Shown: positions 1 through 7,961 of the stretch, piece by piece
Position numbering within the stretch: the stretch's first letter is position 1
Layout of the letters: each line of letters opens with the position of its first letter
Source: Comamonadaceae bacterium
GTDB lineage: Bacteria > Pseudomonadota > Gammaproteobacteria > Burkholderiales > Burkholderiaceae_C
Assembly: GCA_947450765.1 (NCBI GenBank)
Contig: CANFXC010000012.1
Location: 1 to 54,265 of the forward strand
Reading direction: 5' to 3'
DNA: 54,265 nucleotides
Position numbers and translations under genes: made by a program
Notes under the pieces: model-generated
Database searches by the model: none
What the model saw: the letters and a program-made list of their open reading frames with translations, nothing else
What the model was told of the DNA's origin: nothing

Positions 1-2406
1 ACCACCACCTGCCCCGCCAAAAACACCAAGCTGATGGGCCTCTACGTCAGCAACGATTCGTTTTTCACGCAGTGCGAAGCCGAAGGTTTCCGGCGCATCA
101 CCTACTTTCTGGACCGCCCGGATGTGATGACGCATTTCACCGTGACGCTGCGCGCCGACAAAGCCAAGTACCCGGTGCTGCTGTCCAACGGCAATCTGGT
201 CGAGCATGGCGACTTGCAAGGCACCGGCAACGAAGGCCGGCACTTTGCCAAGTGGGTTGATCCGCACAAAAAACCAAGTTATTTATTTGCGTTGGTGGCC
301 GGTCAATTGGTCGCGCGCGAACAGCGCATCAAGGCCCGCAACGGACAAGACCACCTGCTGCAGGTCTATGTGCGCCCGGGTGACTTGGACAAGACCGAGC
401 ACGCCATGAACTCCTTGATGGCCTCGGTCGTCTGGGACGAAGCGCGCTTTGGTTTGCCGCTGGATCTGGAGCGTTTCATGATCGTCGCCACCAGCGACTT
501 CAACATGGGCGCGATGGAAAACAAGGGCCTGAACATCTTCAACACCAAGTACGTGTTGGCGAGTCAAGCCACGGCCACTGACACCGACTTTGGCAACATC
601 GAAAGCGTTGTCGGCCACGAGTACTTTCACAACTGGACCGGTAACCGCGTGACCTGCCGCGACTGGTTTCAGCTGAGCCTGAAAGAAGGCCTGACGGTGT
701 TTCGCGACCAAGAGTTTTCGCAAGACCTCTGCCGCGAAGCGTCGGCCCGCGCCGTCAAGCGCATTGAAGATGTTCGCGTGCTGCGCACCGCCCAGTTCCC
801 CGAAGACGCCGGCCCAATGGCGCACCCGGTGCGGCCCGATAGCTACATCGAGATCAACAACTTCTACACCGTCACGATTTACGAAAAAGGTGCTGAAGTT
901 GTCCGCATGATGCAGACCTTGGTCGGCCGCGATGGTTTTGCCAAAGGCATGACGCTCTACTTCGAACGCCACGACGGTCACGCCGTGACCTGCGATGACT
1001 TTGTGCAAGCACTGGCCGATGCCAACCCCGACTCCAAACTGGCGCAATTGCTGCCGCAATTCAAGCGCTGGTACAGCCAAGCCGGCACGCCGCGCGTGCA
1101 GGCTGAAGGACGCTTTGATGCAGCCGCCCGCACCTACACGCTGCAGCTGTCGCAAAGCTGCGCCCCGACCACCGGCCAGAGCGTGAAAGAACCGTTTGTG
1201 ATTCCGGTCGGCTTGGGCCTGCTGAGCGCAGACGGCACTGACTTGCCACTGCAACTGACCGGCGAAGACAGCGCCGCGCCTGCACCGCGCACCTTGGTGC
1301 TGACGCAGCCGAGCGAAAGCTTCACCTTTGTCAACATCGACGCCGAACCCGTGCCATCCATCTTGCGTGGTTTCACCGCGCCGGTGGTGCTGGCGTTTGG
1401 CTACAGCAACGCACAACTGCTGCACCTGCTGGCCCACGACAGCGACGCCTTCAACCGCTGGGAAGCCGGCCAGCGTCTGGCGATTCGCTTGGCAATCCAG
1501 TCGATCACAGACACCGCTGCACCTGTCAGCGCTGCGGCGCTTGACGACAGCTACGTAGCAGCCATGCGCGCCGTGCTGCGGCACCCAACGCTAGACGCCG
1601 CCTTCAAAGAGCTGGTGCTGACACTGCCATCTGAAACCTATCTGGCCGAGCAGCTGGATGTGGTCGACCCGCAGCGCATTCACGCGGTGCGTGAATCCAT
1701 GCGCCTGCAGTTGGCCGTGGCACTGGCAGCCGACTGGGCTGAGGCTTACGAAAGCTGCAACGACAACGGTGCGTATTCGCCCGATCCACTGTCGGCCGGT
1801 CGCCGCGCACTGGCCGGCATGGCGCTGACGAATCTCTGCTTAGCGGCGCAAGCCTCTGGCGAGCCAACTTGGCCCGAGCGCACACTGCAGACCTTCACCC
1901 ACGCCGGCAACATGACCGACCGCTTCAATGCACTGTCAGCGCTGACCTCCAGCGGTCACGCCTTGGCCAACGTGGCACTGCCGCGTTTTCATGCGCTGTT
2001 TAAAGACGAAGCGCTGGTGATTGACAAATGGTTCAGCCTGCAAGCCGGTGCCACCGACCGCGCCGGCAACGTGCTACCCGCCGTGCGCCAGCTCATGAAG
2101 CACGCCGACTTCAGCCTGCGCAACCCGAACCGAGCCCGCAGTGTCATCAGCACCTTCTGCCAAGGCAACCCCGGCGCGTTTCACCGCGCCGACGCCGCCG
2201 GCTACGTGTTCTGGGCGGACCGCGTGATCGAGCTCGACGCCATGAACCCGCAAGTCGCGGCCCGCTTGGCACGTGCACTGGACCGCTGGAAAAAACTCGC
2301 TGAGCCTTACCGCACTGCCGCCCGAGAAGCCATCGCCCGCGTCGCGGCCCGCTCAGACTTGAGCAACGATGTGCGCGAAGTTGTTTCGCGCGCCTTGGCT
2401 GATTGA
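1..2406 (+). CDS. pepN: Aminopeptidase N, 5'-truncated by window edge
   Basis: M1-family zinc aminopeptidase that removes N-terminal residues from peptides in the cytoplasm. The reading frame is open from base 1, so the gene starts upstream; 801 residues are present and roughly the first 100 of the usual 870-900 are missing. Visible in the fragment are the substrate-binding GAMEN motif (residues 170-174) and the zinc site HEYFH (206-210) with the third ligand E229, matching HExxHx18E. The C-terminal alpha-helical half is complete to the stop. fbp follows after 12 bp in the same direction, so the two may be co-transcribed. The identification is secure; only the start is unknown. Confidence 0.97.
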   Translation, partial: TTTCPAKNTKLMGLYVSNDSFFTQCEAEGFRRITYFLDRPDVMTHFTVTLRADKAKYPVLLSNGNLVEHGDLQGTGNEGRHFAKWVDPHKKPSYLFALVAGQLVAREQRIKARNGQDHLLQVYVRPGDLDKTEHAMNSLMASVVWDEARFGLPLDLERFMIVATSDFNMGAMENKGLNIFNTKYVLASQATATDTDFGNIESVVGHEYFHNWTGNRVTCRDWFQLSLKEGLTVFRDQEFSQDLCREASARAVKRIEDVRVLRTAQFPEDAGPMAHPVRPDSYIEINNFYTVTIYEKGAEVVRMMQTLVGRDGFAKGMTLYFERHDGHAVTCDDFVQALADANPDSKLAQLLPQFKRWYSQAGTPRVQAEGRFDAAARTYTLQLSQSCAPTTGQSVKEPFVIPVGLGLLSADGTDLPLQLTGEDSAAPAPRTLVLTQPSESFTFVNIDAEPVPSILRGFTAPVVLAFGYSNAQLLHLLAHDSDAFNRWEAGQRLAIRLAIQSITDTAAPVSAAALDDSYVAAMRAVLRHPTLDAAFKELVLTLPSETYLAEQLDVVDPQRIHAVRESMRLQLAVALAADWAEAYESCNDNGAYSPDPLSAGRRALAGMALTNLCLAAQASGEPTWPERTLQTFTHAGNMTDRFNALSALTSSGHALANVALPRFHALFKDEALVIDKWFSLQAGATDRAGNVLPAVRQLMKHADFSLRNPNRARSVISTFCQGNPGAFHRADAAGYVFWADRVIELDAMNPQVAARLARALDRWKKLAEPYRTAAREAIARVAARSDLSNDVREVVSRALAD

Positions 2407-2418
2407 CCAGGAAAAAAC

Positions 2419-3435
2419 ATGTCTCAAAAAATCTCCCTCACCCGCTACCTCGTCGAACAACAGCGCTCTGCCGGGCACATCCCCGCGCAACTTCGCTTGC
2501 TGATTGAAGTCGTCGCGCGCGCCTGCAAGGGCATCAGCCAAGCCGTCAGCAAAGGCGCACTGGGCGGCGAAAACAGCGTCATGGGCTCCGCCGGCAGCGA
2601 AAACGTGCAAGGCGAAGTCCAGAAAAAACTCGACATCATCGCCAATGAAGTCCTGATCGAAGCCAACGAATGGGGCGGTCACTTGGCCGCCATGGCATCT
2701 GAAGAAATGGACGACATCTACGTCGTGCCGAATCGCTACCCGCAAGGCGAATACCTGCTGCTGTTTGACCCACTCGACGGCTCCAGCAACATCGACATCA
2801 ACGGCGGTATTGGCACCATCTTCAGCGTGCTCAAAAAGCCAGAAGGCAGCACCAGCGTTGACCAGCAAGACTTTTTGCAGCCCGGCAAGCAGCAAGTAGC
2901 GGCAGGCTACTGCATCTACGGCCCACAAACCACCTTGGTGTTGACGGTGGGCGACGGCGTGGCCATGTTCACGCTTGACCGCGAGCAAGGCTCGTTTGTG
3001 CTGATCACAGAGAACGTGCAGATCCCGGAAGACACCCAGGAATTTGCCATCAACATGAGCAACATGCGCCACTGGGATGAGCCCATCAAGCGCTACATCG
3101 ATGAATGCCTGCAAGGCAAAGAAGGCCCACGCGGCAAAGACTTCAACATGCGCTGGGTCGCAGCGATGGTCGCCGACGTGCACCGTATCCTCACGCGCGG
3201 CGGCGTCTTTTTGTACCCGTGGGACAAACGCGAACCCGAAAAAGCCGGCAAGCTACGCTTGCTCTACGAAGCCAATCCCATGAGCTGGTTGGTCGAACAA
3301 GCCGGCGGCGCCGCGACCAACACCCAGCAACGTATTCTGGACATTCAGCCCGACAAACTCCACCAACGCGTGAGCGTGGTGCTGGGCTCCAAGAACGAAG
3401 TCGAGCGCATCACCGCCTACCACGCTGGGCTATAA
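2419..3435 (+). CDS. fbp: Fructose-1,6-bisphosphatase class I
   Basis: Hydrolyses fructose 1,6-bisphosphate to fructose 6-phosphate in gluconeogenesis (and the Calvin cycle where present), in the cytoplasm. The 338-residue length is normal for class I. The metal-binding signature [10 protein letters not shown] starts near residue 117, and the ISRYL-like N terminus ([14 protein letters not shown]) is typical of proteobacterial Fbp. The ATG is preceded by AGGAAAA at good spacing. The stop codon TAA lies inside the -10 box of the following tRNA gene, so the end of fbp doubles as tRNA promoter. Confidence 0.97.
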   Translation: MSQKISLTRYLVEQQRSAGHIPAQLRLLIEVVARACKGISQAVSKGALGGENSVMGSAGSENVQGEVQKKLDIIANEVLIEANEWGGHLAAMASEEMDDIYVVPNRYPQGEYLLLFDPLDGSSNIDINGGIGTIFSVLKKPEGSTSVDQQDFLQPGKQQVAAGYCIYGPQTTLVLTVGDGVAMFTLDREQGSFVLITENVQIPEDTQEFAINMSNMRHWDEPIKRYIDECLQGKEGPRGKDFNMRWVAAMVADVHRILTRGGVFLYPWDKREPEKAGKLRLLYEANPMSWLVEQAGGAATNTQQRILDIQPDKLHQRVSVVLGSKNEVERITAYHAGL

Positions 3436-3436
3436 T
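3431..3436 (+). promoter_or_regulatory. -10 box of the tRNA-Thr promoter, overlapping the fbp stop
   Basis: A perfect TATAAT lies 11 bp before the tRNA 5' end, which puts a transcription start about 4-5 nt upstream of the mature tRNA. The last three codon bases of fbp (TAA) are inside it. No clear TTGACA is seen 16-18 bp upstream, so the promoter may be helped by other contacts, or the tRNA may also be read from fbp. Confidence 0.55.
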
Positions 3437-3447
3437 TTTGGCCTTGT

Positions 3448-3523
3448 GCCGCTTTAGCTCAGTTGGTAGAGCAGCTCCTTCGTAAGGAGAAGGTCGTCAG
3501 TTCGACTCCGACAAGTGGCACCA
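3448..3523 (+). tRNA. tRNA-Thr (anticodon CGU), with encoded CCA
   Basis: A full 76-nt cloverleaf can be drawn: acceptor stem GCCGCTT with AAGTGGC (one G-U pair), D stem GCTC/GAGC with loop AGTTGGTA, anticodon stem GCTCC/GGAGA with loop TTCGTAA, variable AGGTC, T arm GTCAG/CCGAC with loop TTCGACT, then A and encoded CCA. The anticodon at 3481-3483 is CGT, reading ACG. Two stem mismatches (27-43 and 52-62) are visible. The 3' half, from the anticodon loop on, is the attachment site of the integrative element that follows, and the gene remains intact after insertion. Confidence 0.93.
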
Positions 3524-3570
3524 ATCAACATCAAGGTTTGTTGCTATTCATTTAGCAGCAGACCTTTTTT
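3479..3570 (+). repeat. attL: 92-bp direct repeat, left end of the element
   Basis: These 92 bases are identical to 10161-10252. They run from position 32 of the tRNA (anticodon loop) through the CCA and the rho-independent terminator. Identity breaks immediately outside on both sides. Such tRNA 3'-end duplications mark integration by tyrosine recombinases. Confidence 0.92.
3533..3570 (+). terminator. Rho-independent terminator of the tRNA-Thr gene
   Basis: A 13-bp stem (AAGGTTTGTTGCT with AGCAGCAGACCTT, two G-U wobbles), an 8-nt loop and a T run. It lies inside the attachment repeat, so a second copy sits at the right end of the element (about 10215-10253). Confidence 0.85.
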
Positions 3571-3579
3571 GTTTTGTGG

Positions 3580-3599
3580 CGATGTAACGGCGGATGTAA
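3580..3599. promoter_or_regulatory. Putative left arm-type integrase sites (2 x GATGTAA)
   Basis: Two direct GATGTAA heptamers separated by CGGCG lie 10 bp inside the left repeat. The same 20-bp string occurs at 10007-10026 inside the right end. A short sequence shared by both ends but outside the core repeat is what is expected for arm-type binding sites of the integrase or sites of its accessory factors. Confidence 0.5.
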
Positions 3600-3879
3600 T
3601 ACAGCTTTCCCAAATGCAGCGCCGACTGACACAAGCCCCATCCAATAAAAAACTCAGCGGTTTAAGTCTAGGTCAGGGCTCTGATTCTTTTGATTGATTT
3701 GATTGATTGATTGTTTTCAAATGCCGGCGTATTGCGTCATGGGCTTTCTTGGTTTCTCACCGCACTGAACTTGAGCCACGCCACGCTGTCAGTGGCTGCA
3801 CATCACAACGCTTGCCAACAGGCTTCAACTCTTGATTTTTGGCCTTGCGACGGGTCTACTTTTCATCCGGTCAAATGCG
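3600..3879. other. Left-end non-coding stretch with a GATT tandem repeat
   Basis: No convincing gene is seen. At about 3690-3713 there is a short run of near-perfect GATT/TGAT units. Another isolated GATGTAA occurs at 3952-3958 inside the next gene, perhaps by chance. The stretch probably belongs to the attachment region of the element. Confidence 0.4.
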
Positions 3880-4146
3880 CTACTCACCCAAAGGGACTGA
3901 AGCGCCCTCGCGCGGAAGATGGTGGCAATTTGTGCGTAAAAGGGAATTGAAGATGTAAGTGCTTCCCTGTGCCTTCTCTGCCATTTTTACTAGGCACTTT
4001 CCGAACGTCTGCTGGGGCCATAAATTCCAAGTCCAGTAAGCGACATTGACGGCCACCACTACCCCAAGAAGCGCCCACCACAATTGCCTGATTAACGCTG
4101 CCTTCCTTTTCACTGCGTGTGCAGAATTTGTCTCCTCTGTGTCCAT
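3880..4146 (-). CDS. Small single-pass membrane protein, element cargo
   Basis: An 88-residue protein with a charged N terminus (residues 1-20), one clear hydrophobic segment (about 23-43, rich in W, V, A) and a soluble tail with three cysteine/histidine positions. Family not recognised. The ATG has a good ribosome site (GGAGAAG, about 4-5 nt spacing), which favours a real gene over a longer overlapping frame. It is the last gene before the left attachment repeat, the place where such elements usually hold variable cargo, and lies downstream of the acidic orphan at 4216-4791. Confidence 0.5.
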   Translation of the reverse strand: MDTEETNSAHAVKRKAALIRQLWWALLGVVVAVNVAYWTWNLWPQQTFGKCLVKMAEKAQGSTYIFNSLLRTNCHHLPREGASVPLGE

Positions 4147-4215
4147 GTCTTCTCCAAAAAATTAACATAATTAGCAAGACGCTTACTTTGAGAATTTCCA
4201 ATGCGCAGGCTTTTC

Positions 4216-4791
4216 TTAGCGTCCGTAACTTCTGAATTTCAATGTAGCGGGTCGAAAGAAGACGGGCTCCTCCGGGGCCGGCAGCGCAGACTCAGGGCGC
4301 CAGTCTGGGTTTCCCGTGCGCCTGGCCCGGTCCAGCCGAACCAGGACAGAGATGCGCAGGGCCAGATGGGATTTGACGTGAGTAGGACAAAGCTCAAAAA
4401 ACCACCGAAGATGGGACAGCATTAGTTCCGGGCAGGACTCAAGACGAATCGCCCGCTGGCCGGTAGTTAAAAGCACGCCCTGATAGCACGATTGTTCTAG
4501 GGGCAGCAAGATATCCTTTGCATAGATGTAGTCGTGCCACTCGTCTAGTTCGCGCTGAAAACTCGGGTCTTCTTCAGCCATTACCCGGTGATGCCAGAGT
4601 TCGTCTGCAAGGTCAGCGCATTCGACTGTGTCCAAGTCGTCGCCGTCACACTCAAACCGCTCCGCTTCATCCACCCAAAGGTGGCCCCATTGGTCTTGCT
4701 TGCTTTTGTAGGGCTCCATACAGCACGACGGTACATCACGCAGTGTTTTAGACCAACAACTATTTTGACCTGGCTGAGTTTTTCCGTTCAC
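4216..4791 (-). CDS. Hypothetical acidic protein, element cargo
   Basis: 191 residues if the GTG at 4791 is used, or 167 from the ATG at 4719 (MEPYKSKQDQWGH). The shorter form removes a Cys-rich, atypical leader and may be right; neither start has a strong ribosome site. The protein is rich in Asp/Glu, Trp and Cys and has no signal peptide or membrane segment. The acidic N-terminal half is followed by a Leu/Arg-rich part. Family not recognised. It sits with the 88-residue membrane protein at the end of the element opposite the integrase, so it is a candidate for host-interaction or defence cargo; that is inference from position only. Confidence 0.5.
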   Translation of the reverse strand: MNGKTQPGQNSCWSKTLRDVPSCCMEPYKSKQDQWGHLWVDEAERFECDGDDLDTVECADLADELWHHRVMAEEDPSFQRELDEWHDYIYAKDILLPLEQSCYQGVLLTTGQRAIRLESCPELMLSHLRWFFELCPTHVKSHLALRISVLVRLDRARRTGNPDWRPESALPAPEEPVFFRPATLKFRSYGR

Positions 4792-4826
4792 GCAAGGAGA
4801 ACACGACGATTGAAGGGCGAGTTGTC

Positions 4827-5009
4827 ATGTCGCCTTCTACTCCCCACCTCTTCACATACAAGCTGCACATGCAGGTCTGGCGGGTCATGGCGTGCCATCG
4901 GTCAGACAAGTGGCGCTTGCACCTTAGATACACCGTGCCCGCATGGTGCAGGTGCCAACGATGTAGAGCAGTTGGCTATGTGCCCAAGAAACGGATATGG
5001 CTACACTGA
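4827..5009 (+). CDS. Possible small basic Cys-containing protein (weak)
   Basis: A 60-residue frame, strongly basic in its C-terminal half with a CxxC pair (WCRCQRC region, about residues 40-46). AAGGGCGAG precedes the ATG. Its end overlaps the ATG of the next plus-strand frame by 13 nt. It is one of only two candidate rightward genes in an otherwise leftward element. No homologue recognised, and composition alone does not prove coding. Confidence 0.25.
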   Translation: MSPSTPHLFTYKLHMQVWRVMACHRSDKWRLHLRYTVPAWCRCQRCRAVGYVPKKRIWLH

Positions 5010-5155
5010 CACAAATGGACGCCCCTACGACCCCACACAACCTGACGATAGACGAGCTGATTCAGCGACCCGACTTGCCGCCAATGACGCTGTGCGGGGG
5101 AGCGATGCCCGTCTACGACGTCGAGCTCAAATTGTCGGACTGGGTATCAAACTAG
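4997..5155 (+). CDS. Possible 52-residue protein, opposite strand to the element's operons
   Basis: A short frame beginning MATLTQMDAPTTPHN and ending DVELKLSDWVSN. Its amino-acid make-up is protein-like (amphipathic stretch LTIDELIQRPDLPP, ordered C-terminal part). It overlaps the end of the leftward gene at 5127-5564 tail to tail by 29 nt. It may be a complete tiny protein or the N-terminal relic of a longer gene. No ribosome site stands out; it could be translated by coupling to the frame at 4827-5009. Confidence 0.4.
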   Translation: MATLTQMDAPTTPHNLTIDELIQRPDLPPMTLCGGAMPVYDVELKLSDWVSN

Positions 5156-5564
5156 CCCTTACCGTGGGTGCTGGGGTTGGCGTCATCATTGGCGTCTCCG
5201 TCTCCACCAGCTCAGCGCAAAACTCAGCGGCAATGTCTGAGGTTGCAAGCGCGTACTCCTGCTCATAAGACAGGTCAGCGTGCTTGCTGTCCGAATGGTT
5301 CGTCAGCCAGTAGGCCATGTGAATGATGCGGTCATTCAGCGCCAGCATACGGCGCGCGAGTATTGCAATGGTCTTGCGTGCTGTCGGGTCGTTCGTTTCA
5401 ATGAGACCCATTTTTTCGGCCATGTGTCGAATGTGAATTGGATGGATTGCTACGCGGTCGATGTTTCCGCCACTGCTTTGTTCGAGCAGAATCAGGCCGT
5501 CGCTTTCGCCCTCGGTCATTAATTCAATCTTCAAGTTTGGAAAGTTGGCGTTTAAGTTTTTCAT
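5127..5564 (-). CDS. Hypothetical soluble protein of the element
   Basis: 145 residues, mostly alpha-helical in character, with a Pro/Thr-rich C-terminal tail (about residues 124-145). No membrane segment or recognised catalytic motif. It starts 12 bp after the stop of the winged-helix gene at 5577-6230 and reads in the same direction, so it probably belongs to the same transcript. Function unknown; proteins of this general type accompany replication-like genes in small betaproteobacterial elements. Confidence 0.6.
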   Translation of the reverse strand: MKNLNANFPNLKIELMTEGESDGLILLEQSSGGNIDRVAIHPIHIRHMAEKMGLIETNDPTARKTIAILARRMLALNDRIIHMAYWLTNHSDSKHADLSYEQEYALATSDIAAEFCAELVETETPMMTPTPAPTVRASLIPSPTI

Positions 5565-5576
5565 GTTGGTGGTCTT

Positions 5577-6230
5577 TCAGTGAATCAGGTTTGTGAACAA
5601 GCCGACTGGATTTGCAGTCAGTCGTCGGTAGGTTCCGTGGTCAGGATTGAATGCAATAGATGGCATATCTAGATGGTCTCCGTGAGGCGGTGTAGAGCGA
5701 GGGGCTAAAGTGACCCTGATCGCACCGTGAGACGGTGTAGGCGGCATGTCTCCTACGCCGTGAGGCGGTGCTATGACGGGGCTCTCTACACCGTGAGGCG
5801 GCGTATGACTTTTTTTCAGCGGTGCGGCTTTTTGGTATGCGCCACGTTCAAACAGTTGCGCCATGCCATCGTCATAACCCGTCAGTTTGTCCAAAGCCCT
5901 CCAGGTCACTGCGTACCAACTGGCTCTATTTGGGCGGCATCCTTTGACCATCTCAAAAATAAAACTGGCGTCGAGGAGCTCTCGCTTTGCCCGTGTAATG
6001 ACATCCGCGCTTTTCCATCCTCGTTTCGCAAGGTATGCGCCGGACGCCAGCATTCGCCCGTTGTTGTCTTTCACGAACTGGCGTGCAAACTCAAATAGCA
6101 ATGCCTTAGCCGGGGGGCTCAGACTGGCGTAGGCAGGACAATCAAGCACTGACCAAGGTAAGGCGATAAACCCACCTTGGTCGCGGCCTGTGTCGTGGCC
6201 CTTGCGTTTCGGATTACGAGCGTTTGCCAT
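5577..6230 (-). CDS. Winged-helix / replication-like protein with PPHG repeats
   Basis: 217 residues from the ATG at 6230 (a GTG at 6260 would add 10). Residues about 20-110 read like a helix-turn-helix domain seen in phage and plasmid replication or regulatory proteins (FIALPWSVLDCPAYASLSPPAKALLFE, kept here only as a pointer to that part). The second half is low complexity and contains four P-P/S-H-G units. The DNA of those units forms regularly spaced palindromes (see 5680-5804). The upstream gene ends at 6236, so the two are translated in close succession. It may be an initiator-type protein with its own binding sites in the gene, but this is inference. Confidence 0.6.
   Translation of the reverse strand: MANARNPKRKGHDTGRDQGGFIALPWSVLDCPAYASLSPPAKALLFEFARQFVKDNNGRMLASGAYLAKRGWKSADVITRAKRELLDASFIFEMVKGCRPNRASWYAVTWRALDKLTGYDDGMAQLFERGAYQKAAPLKKSHTPPHGVESPVIAPPHGVGDMPPTPSHGAIRVTLAPRSTPPHGDHLDMPSIAFNPDHGTYRRLTANPVGLFTNLIH
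5680..5804. repeat. Four palindromic CCGTGAGGCGGTGT-type repeats inside a gene
   Basis: Units at 5680-5693, 5724-5738, 5758-5770 and 5788-5804, with CCGTGAG starts spaced 45, 33 and 33 bp. The best units extend to ACACCG-TGAGG-CGGTGT, an inverted repeat with a 5-nt loop. Spacing in multiples of 3 keeps the PPHG peptide in frame, and 33 bp is close to three helical turns. They could be iteron-like binding sites or only the result of peptide repeats. Confidence 0.6.
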
Positions 6231-6235
6231 TGGAG

Positions 6236-6559
6236 TTAAGCCTTGCGCCCGGACAGCCACCGATTTACTCGGCGGCGGTCTTGCCGGGTGAAGTGATAAA
6301 TGCCGGGCAGCACATCGAACCCGTCACGGTCTATCTTTTTGGTGCGGGTGCAAAGCAGTTCCAGCCCCCGGCGACGAAGTTCCGCCACCAGTTCAGGGCC
6401 ATTGCTGGCACCGGCCACGCTGTCGAGTTGCTGGCGCGGTAGTGGTCGAGTCATCAGAGCCCAAATAACTCGCAAGTGGCGTGGGTTGTCTGTGCCGATA
6501 AACTTGCGCCTGTCTAGGGCGCTCGATTCTGCTTTTTGTGGAGTCGGGCGTTTCTTCAT
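6236..6559 (-). CDS. Small basic helix-turn-helix-like protein
   Basis: 107 residues from the ATG at 6559, which overlaps the stop of the upstream gene as ATGA; longer in-frame starts to 6601 are less likely. Residues about 30-105 look like a winged helix: leader RHLRVIWALMTRPLPRQQLD, then a recognition-type segment (ASNGPELVAELRRRG) and a basic wing (RTKKIDRDG). This fits a class of phage-like HTH proteins that respond to or control element gene expression. The tight coupling to the AlpA-like gene before it and the replication-like gene after it defines an early operon. Exact role unknown. Confidence 0.55.
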   Translation of the reverse strand: MKKRPTPQKAESSALDRRKFIGTDNPRHLRVIWALMTRPLPRQQLDSVAGASNGPELVAELRRRGLELLCTRTKKIDRDGFDVLPGIYHFTRQDRRRVNRWLSGRKA

Positions 6560-6801
6560 GCAGCCACCCCGGCCAGTGCCTTGACGGTCGCAGTACTCCA
6601 AGCCAAAAGGCCACCGATGCGGGTTGGACGCAGTGGGCCATTTTCAAGGCACGCCCAGCCCCTTAGTGTTTGCGGGCGGCGGTTCAGGTAGTAAGCAGTC
6701 TCAGCGGTCGTGAGGTTCGGCTTGTTGACCAGCGCCAGCGCGGGGAATGGTGCGGTGAACTGTTGCGGGGCTTGGATGCTTGAAAGAGTTGCGGTTTGCA
6801 T
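6556..6801 (-). CDS. AlpA/excisionase-like small DNA-binding protein
   Basis: 81 residues. The second half (LTTAETAYYLNRRPQTLRGW...GPLRPTRIGG) matches the layout of the MerR-like helix-turn-helix in AlpA/Xis-type proteins: T-x2-A-A/E-x3-L-N-R followed by a Trp and a PxRIGG wing. Such proteins control the integrase or act as excision factors in P4-like elements. The first gene of the leftward operon 6801-5127, it is preceded by a region with an inverted repeat and direct repeats that could be its operator. Confidence 0.65.
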   Translation of the reverse strand: MQTATLSSIQAPQQFTAPFPALALVNKPNLTTAETAYYLNRRPQTLRGWACLENGPLRPTRIGGLLAWSTATVKALAGVAA

Positions 6802-6851
6802 GATGGTTTAGTTCCAAAACACCGACGAATGCCGTTGTATGGAAACCAATT

Positions 6852-6920
6852 CTTTGCATATCTACGCAAAGGAAAAACATCGGAGATAGTCCGGAGAACT
6901 CCCGTATAAAGTCCGGAGAA
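6852..6920. promoter_or_regulatory. Operator-like region of the element's early operon
   Basis: CTTTGC (6852-6857) and GCAAAG (6866-6871) form a 6-bp perfect inverted repeat. AGTCCGGAGAA occurs twice, at 6888-6898 and 6910-6920, 22 bp (about two helical turns) apart. The second copy ends exactly at the stop of the 203-residue gene. The region lies just upstream of the AlpA-like gene, the likely place for its leftward promoter. Confidence 0.5.
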
Positions 6921-7532
6921 TCAGCGCTCTTGCGTGTGTTTACGGCCCGGCAAACTGCTCATGCTGTTCACTCCTTGTGTCAGTGACGAGACAGTGTTTG
7001 ACGTATTTACCAGTTTGTTGTTTGCCCTCGCCCACGCCAGCGCATCAGCTTCATTCCATCCCCTTTTCCCAGCTTTTGCAGATGCAAGCCTATTTTTGCT
7101 GGCATCGGTCATATCTCGTTCAATGGTGGGCCATTGGTGTTTATGCTGCTCTACCATCGCGGCCTTGGTCATGCTGAATTTAGGCCCGGTATTGGTGGGT
7201 TCATCCAGTTCGACTTCAGCCACGGGCGCAGGCGTTACGGCTTGCGTTTCTAGCGCTTGTTTATGGTCAGGGTTACCCATAAACCCGCAACTAAGCACGG
7301 CAGCATCATTAAGTGAAATCCTCAACGCGCCGTGAACTTCTTCAAGACCATCAAGTGCAAATGGATACGGCCTACTCTCACGGTACAAGGTGAAGTCGCC
7401 TTGTTTTGCGCGCAATAGCACCGCGTTCTGAGTGCCTACAACCTCAAGAGCAAATTCAGCCCCTAAACATCCCATTTCACGGCATAGATTTTTGGCGAAC
7501 TCGTCCACCCGAATTAGTTCATCATCACGCAT
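6921..7532 (-). CDS. Hypothetical element protein
   Basis: 203 residues, soluble. The N-terminal 90 residues are a mixed alpha/beta region; a Pro/Val-rich linker (about 95-115) follows; then a basic helical part (about 118-175) containing KAAMVEQHKHQWPTIERDM and KAGKRGWNEADALAWARAN. That second part resembles a domain recurring in small betaproteobacterial islands, function unknown to me. The ATG is preceded by GAGGGGGTG. The gene lies between the 101-residue gene and the operator-like region. Confidence 0.6.
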   Translation of the reverse strand: MRDDELIRVDEFAKNLCREMGCLGAEFALEVVGTQNAVLLRAKQGDFTLYRESRPYPFALDGLEEVHGALRISLNDAAVLSCGFMGNPDHKQALETQAVTPAPVAEVELDEPTNTGPKFSMTKAAMVEQHKHQWPTIERDMTDASKNRLASAKAGKRGWNEADALAWARANNKLVNTSNTVSSLTQGVNSMSSLPGRKHTQER

Positions 7533-7628
7533 AGCACCCCCTCAAGGTGTCACTTCAGAAAGGAGCCCCAGCAGCCGGGTGAAGATTCCTGCTTTTCAGC
7601 CGCAAAACCTAGCTGGGGCAAAACTGGT

Positions 7629-7934
7629 TTAGTCGAGTTGCTTGAGCGCCCATCGTTGTTCAAGCGTCAGCGGTGGCCGAGTCCACGGCATCAGGTGCCA
7701 CTTAATACGCCCAAGCAGTGTTGTAGGTCGCACTGGCCAAGTTATTTCAGGCCGACGAAAATTAATCAATGTCACTCGTTCGCCATGCCCGTAGTGCATG
7801 AGGGCCAGTCGCTCGTCTTCGAGGTCACGCGACACAGCGGGCAGCTTCACAGTCTCGCCGCTGTTCAGGCTTGTCACGGCGGTAACGATGGCGGTGGCCC
7901 CATCCTCCCGGGCGGAGTGTGTCGTGGTCTTCAT
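7629..7934 (-). CDS. Hypothetical element protein
   Basis: 101 residues, soluble, with a basic C-terminal half (RRPEITWPVRPTTLLGRIK). No family recognised. It starts 27 bp after the stop of higA and reads in the same direction, so it probably belongs to the int-higBA transcript. The 96 bp between it and the next gene hold GCCCCAGC and GCTGGGGC arms about 38 bp apart, which may form a weak transcription-pausing structure. Confidence 0.5.
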   Translation of the reverse strand: MKTTTHSAREDGATAIVTAVTSLNSGETVKLPAVSRDLEDERLALMHYGHGERVTLINFRRPEITWPVRPTTLLGRIKWHLMPWTRPPLTLEQRWALKQLD

Positions 7935-7961
7935 GTGTTCGCAGTCTGGCTACTTTGCGAT

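Noticed and set aside
283..1584. 433-residue minus-strand frame
   Set aside because: Lies wholly inside pepN, which has clear catalytic motifs; a composition shadow of GC-rich coding DNA.
2353..3183. 276-residue minus-strand frame
   Set aside because: Antisense shadow of fbp; His/Ala/Val-rich translation without motifs.
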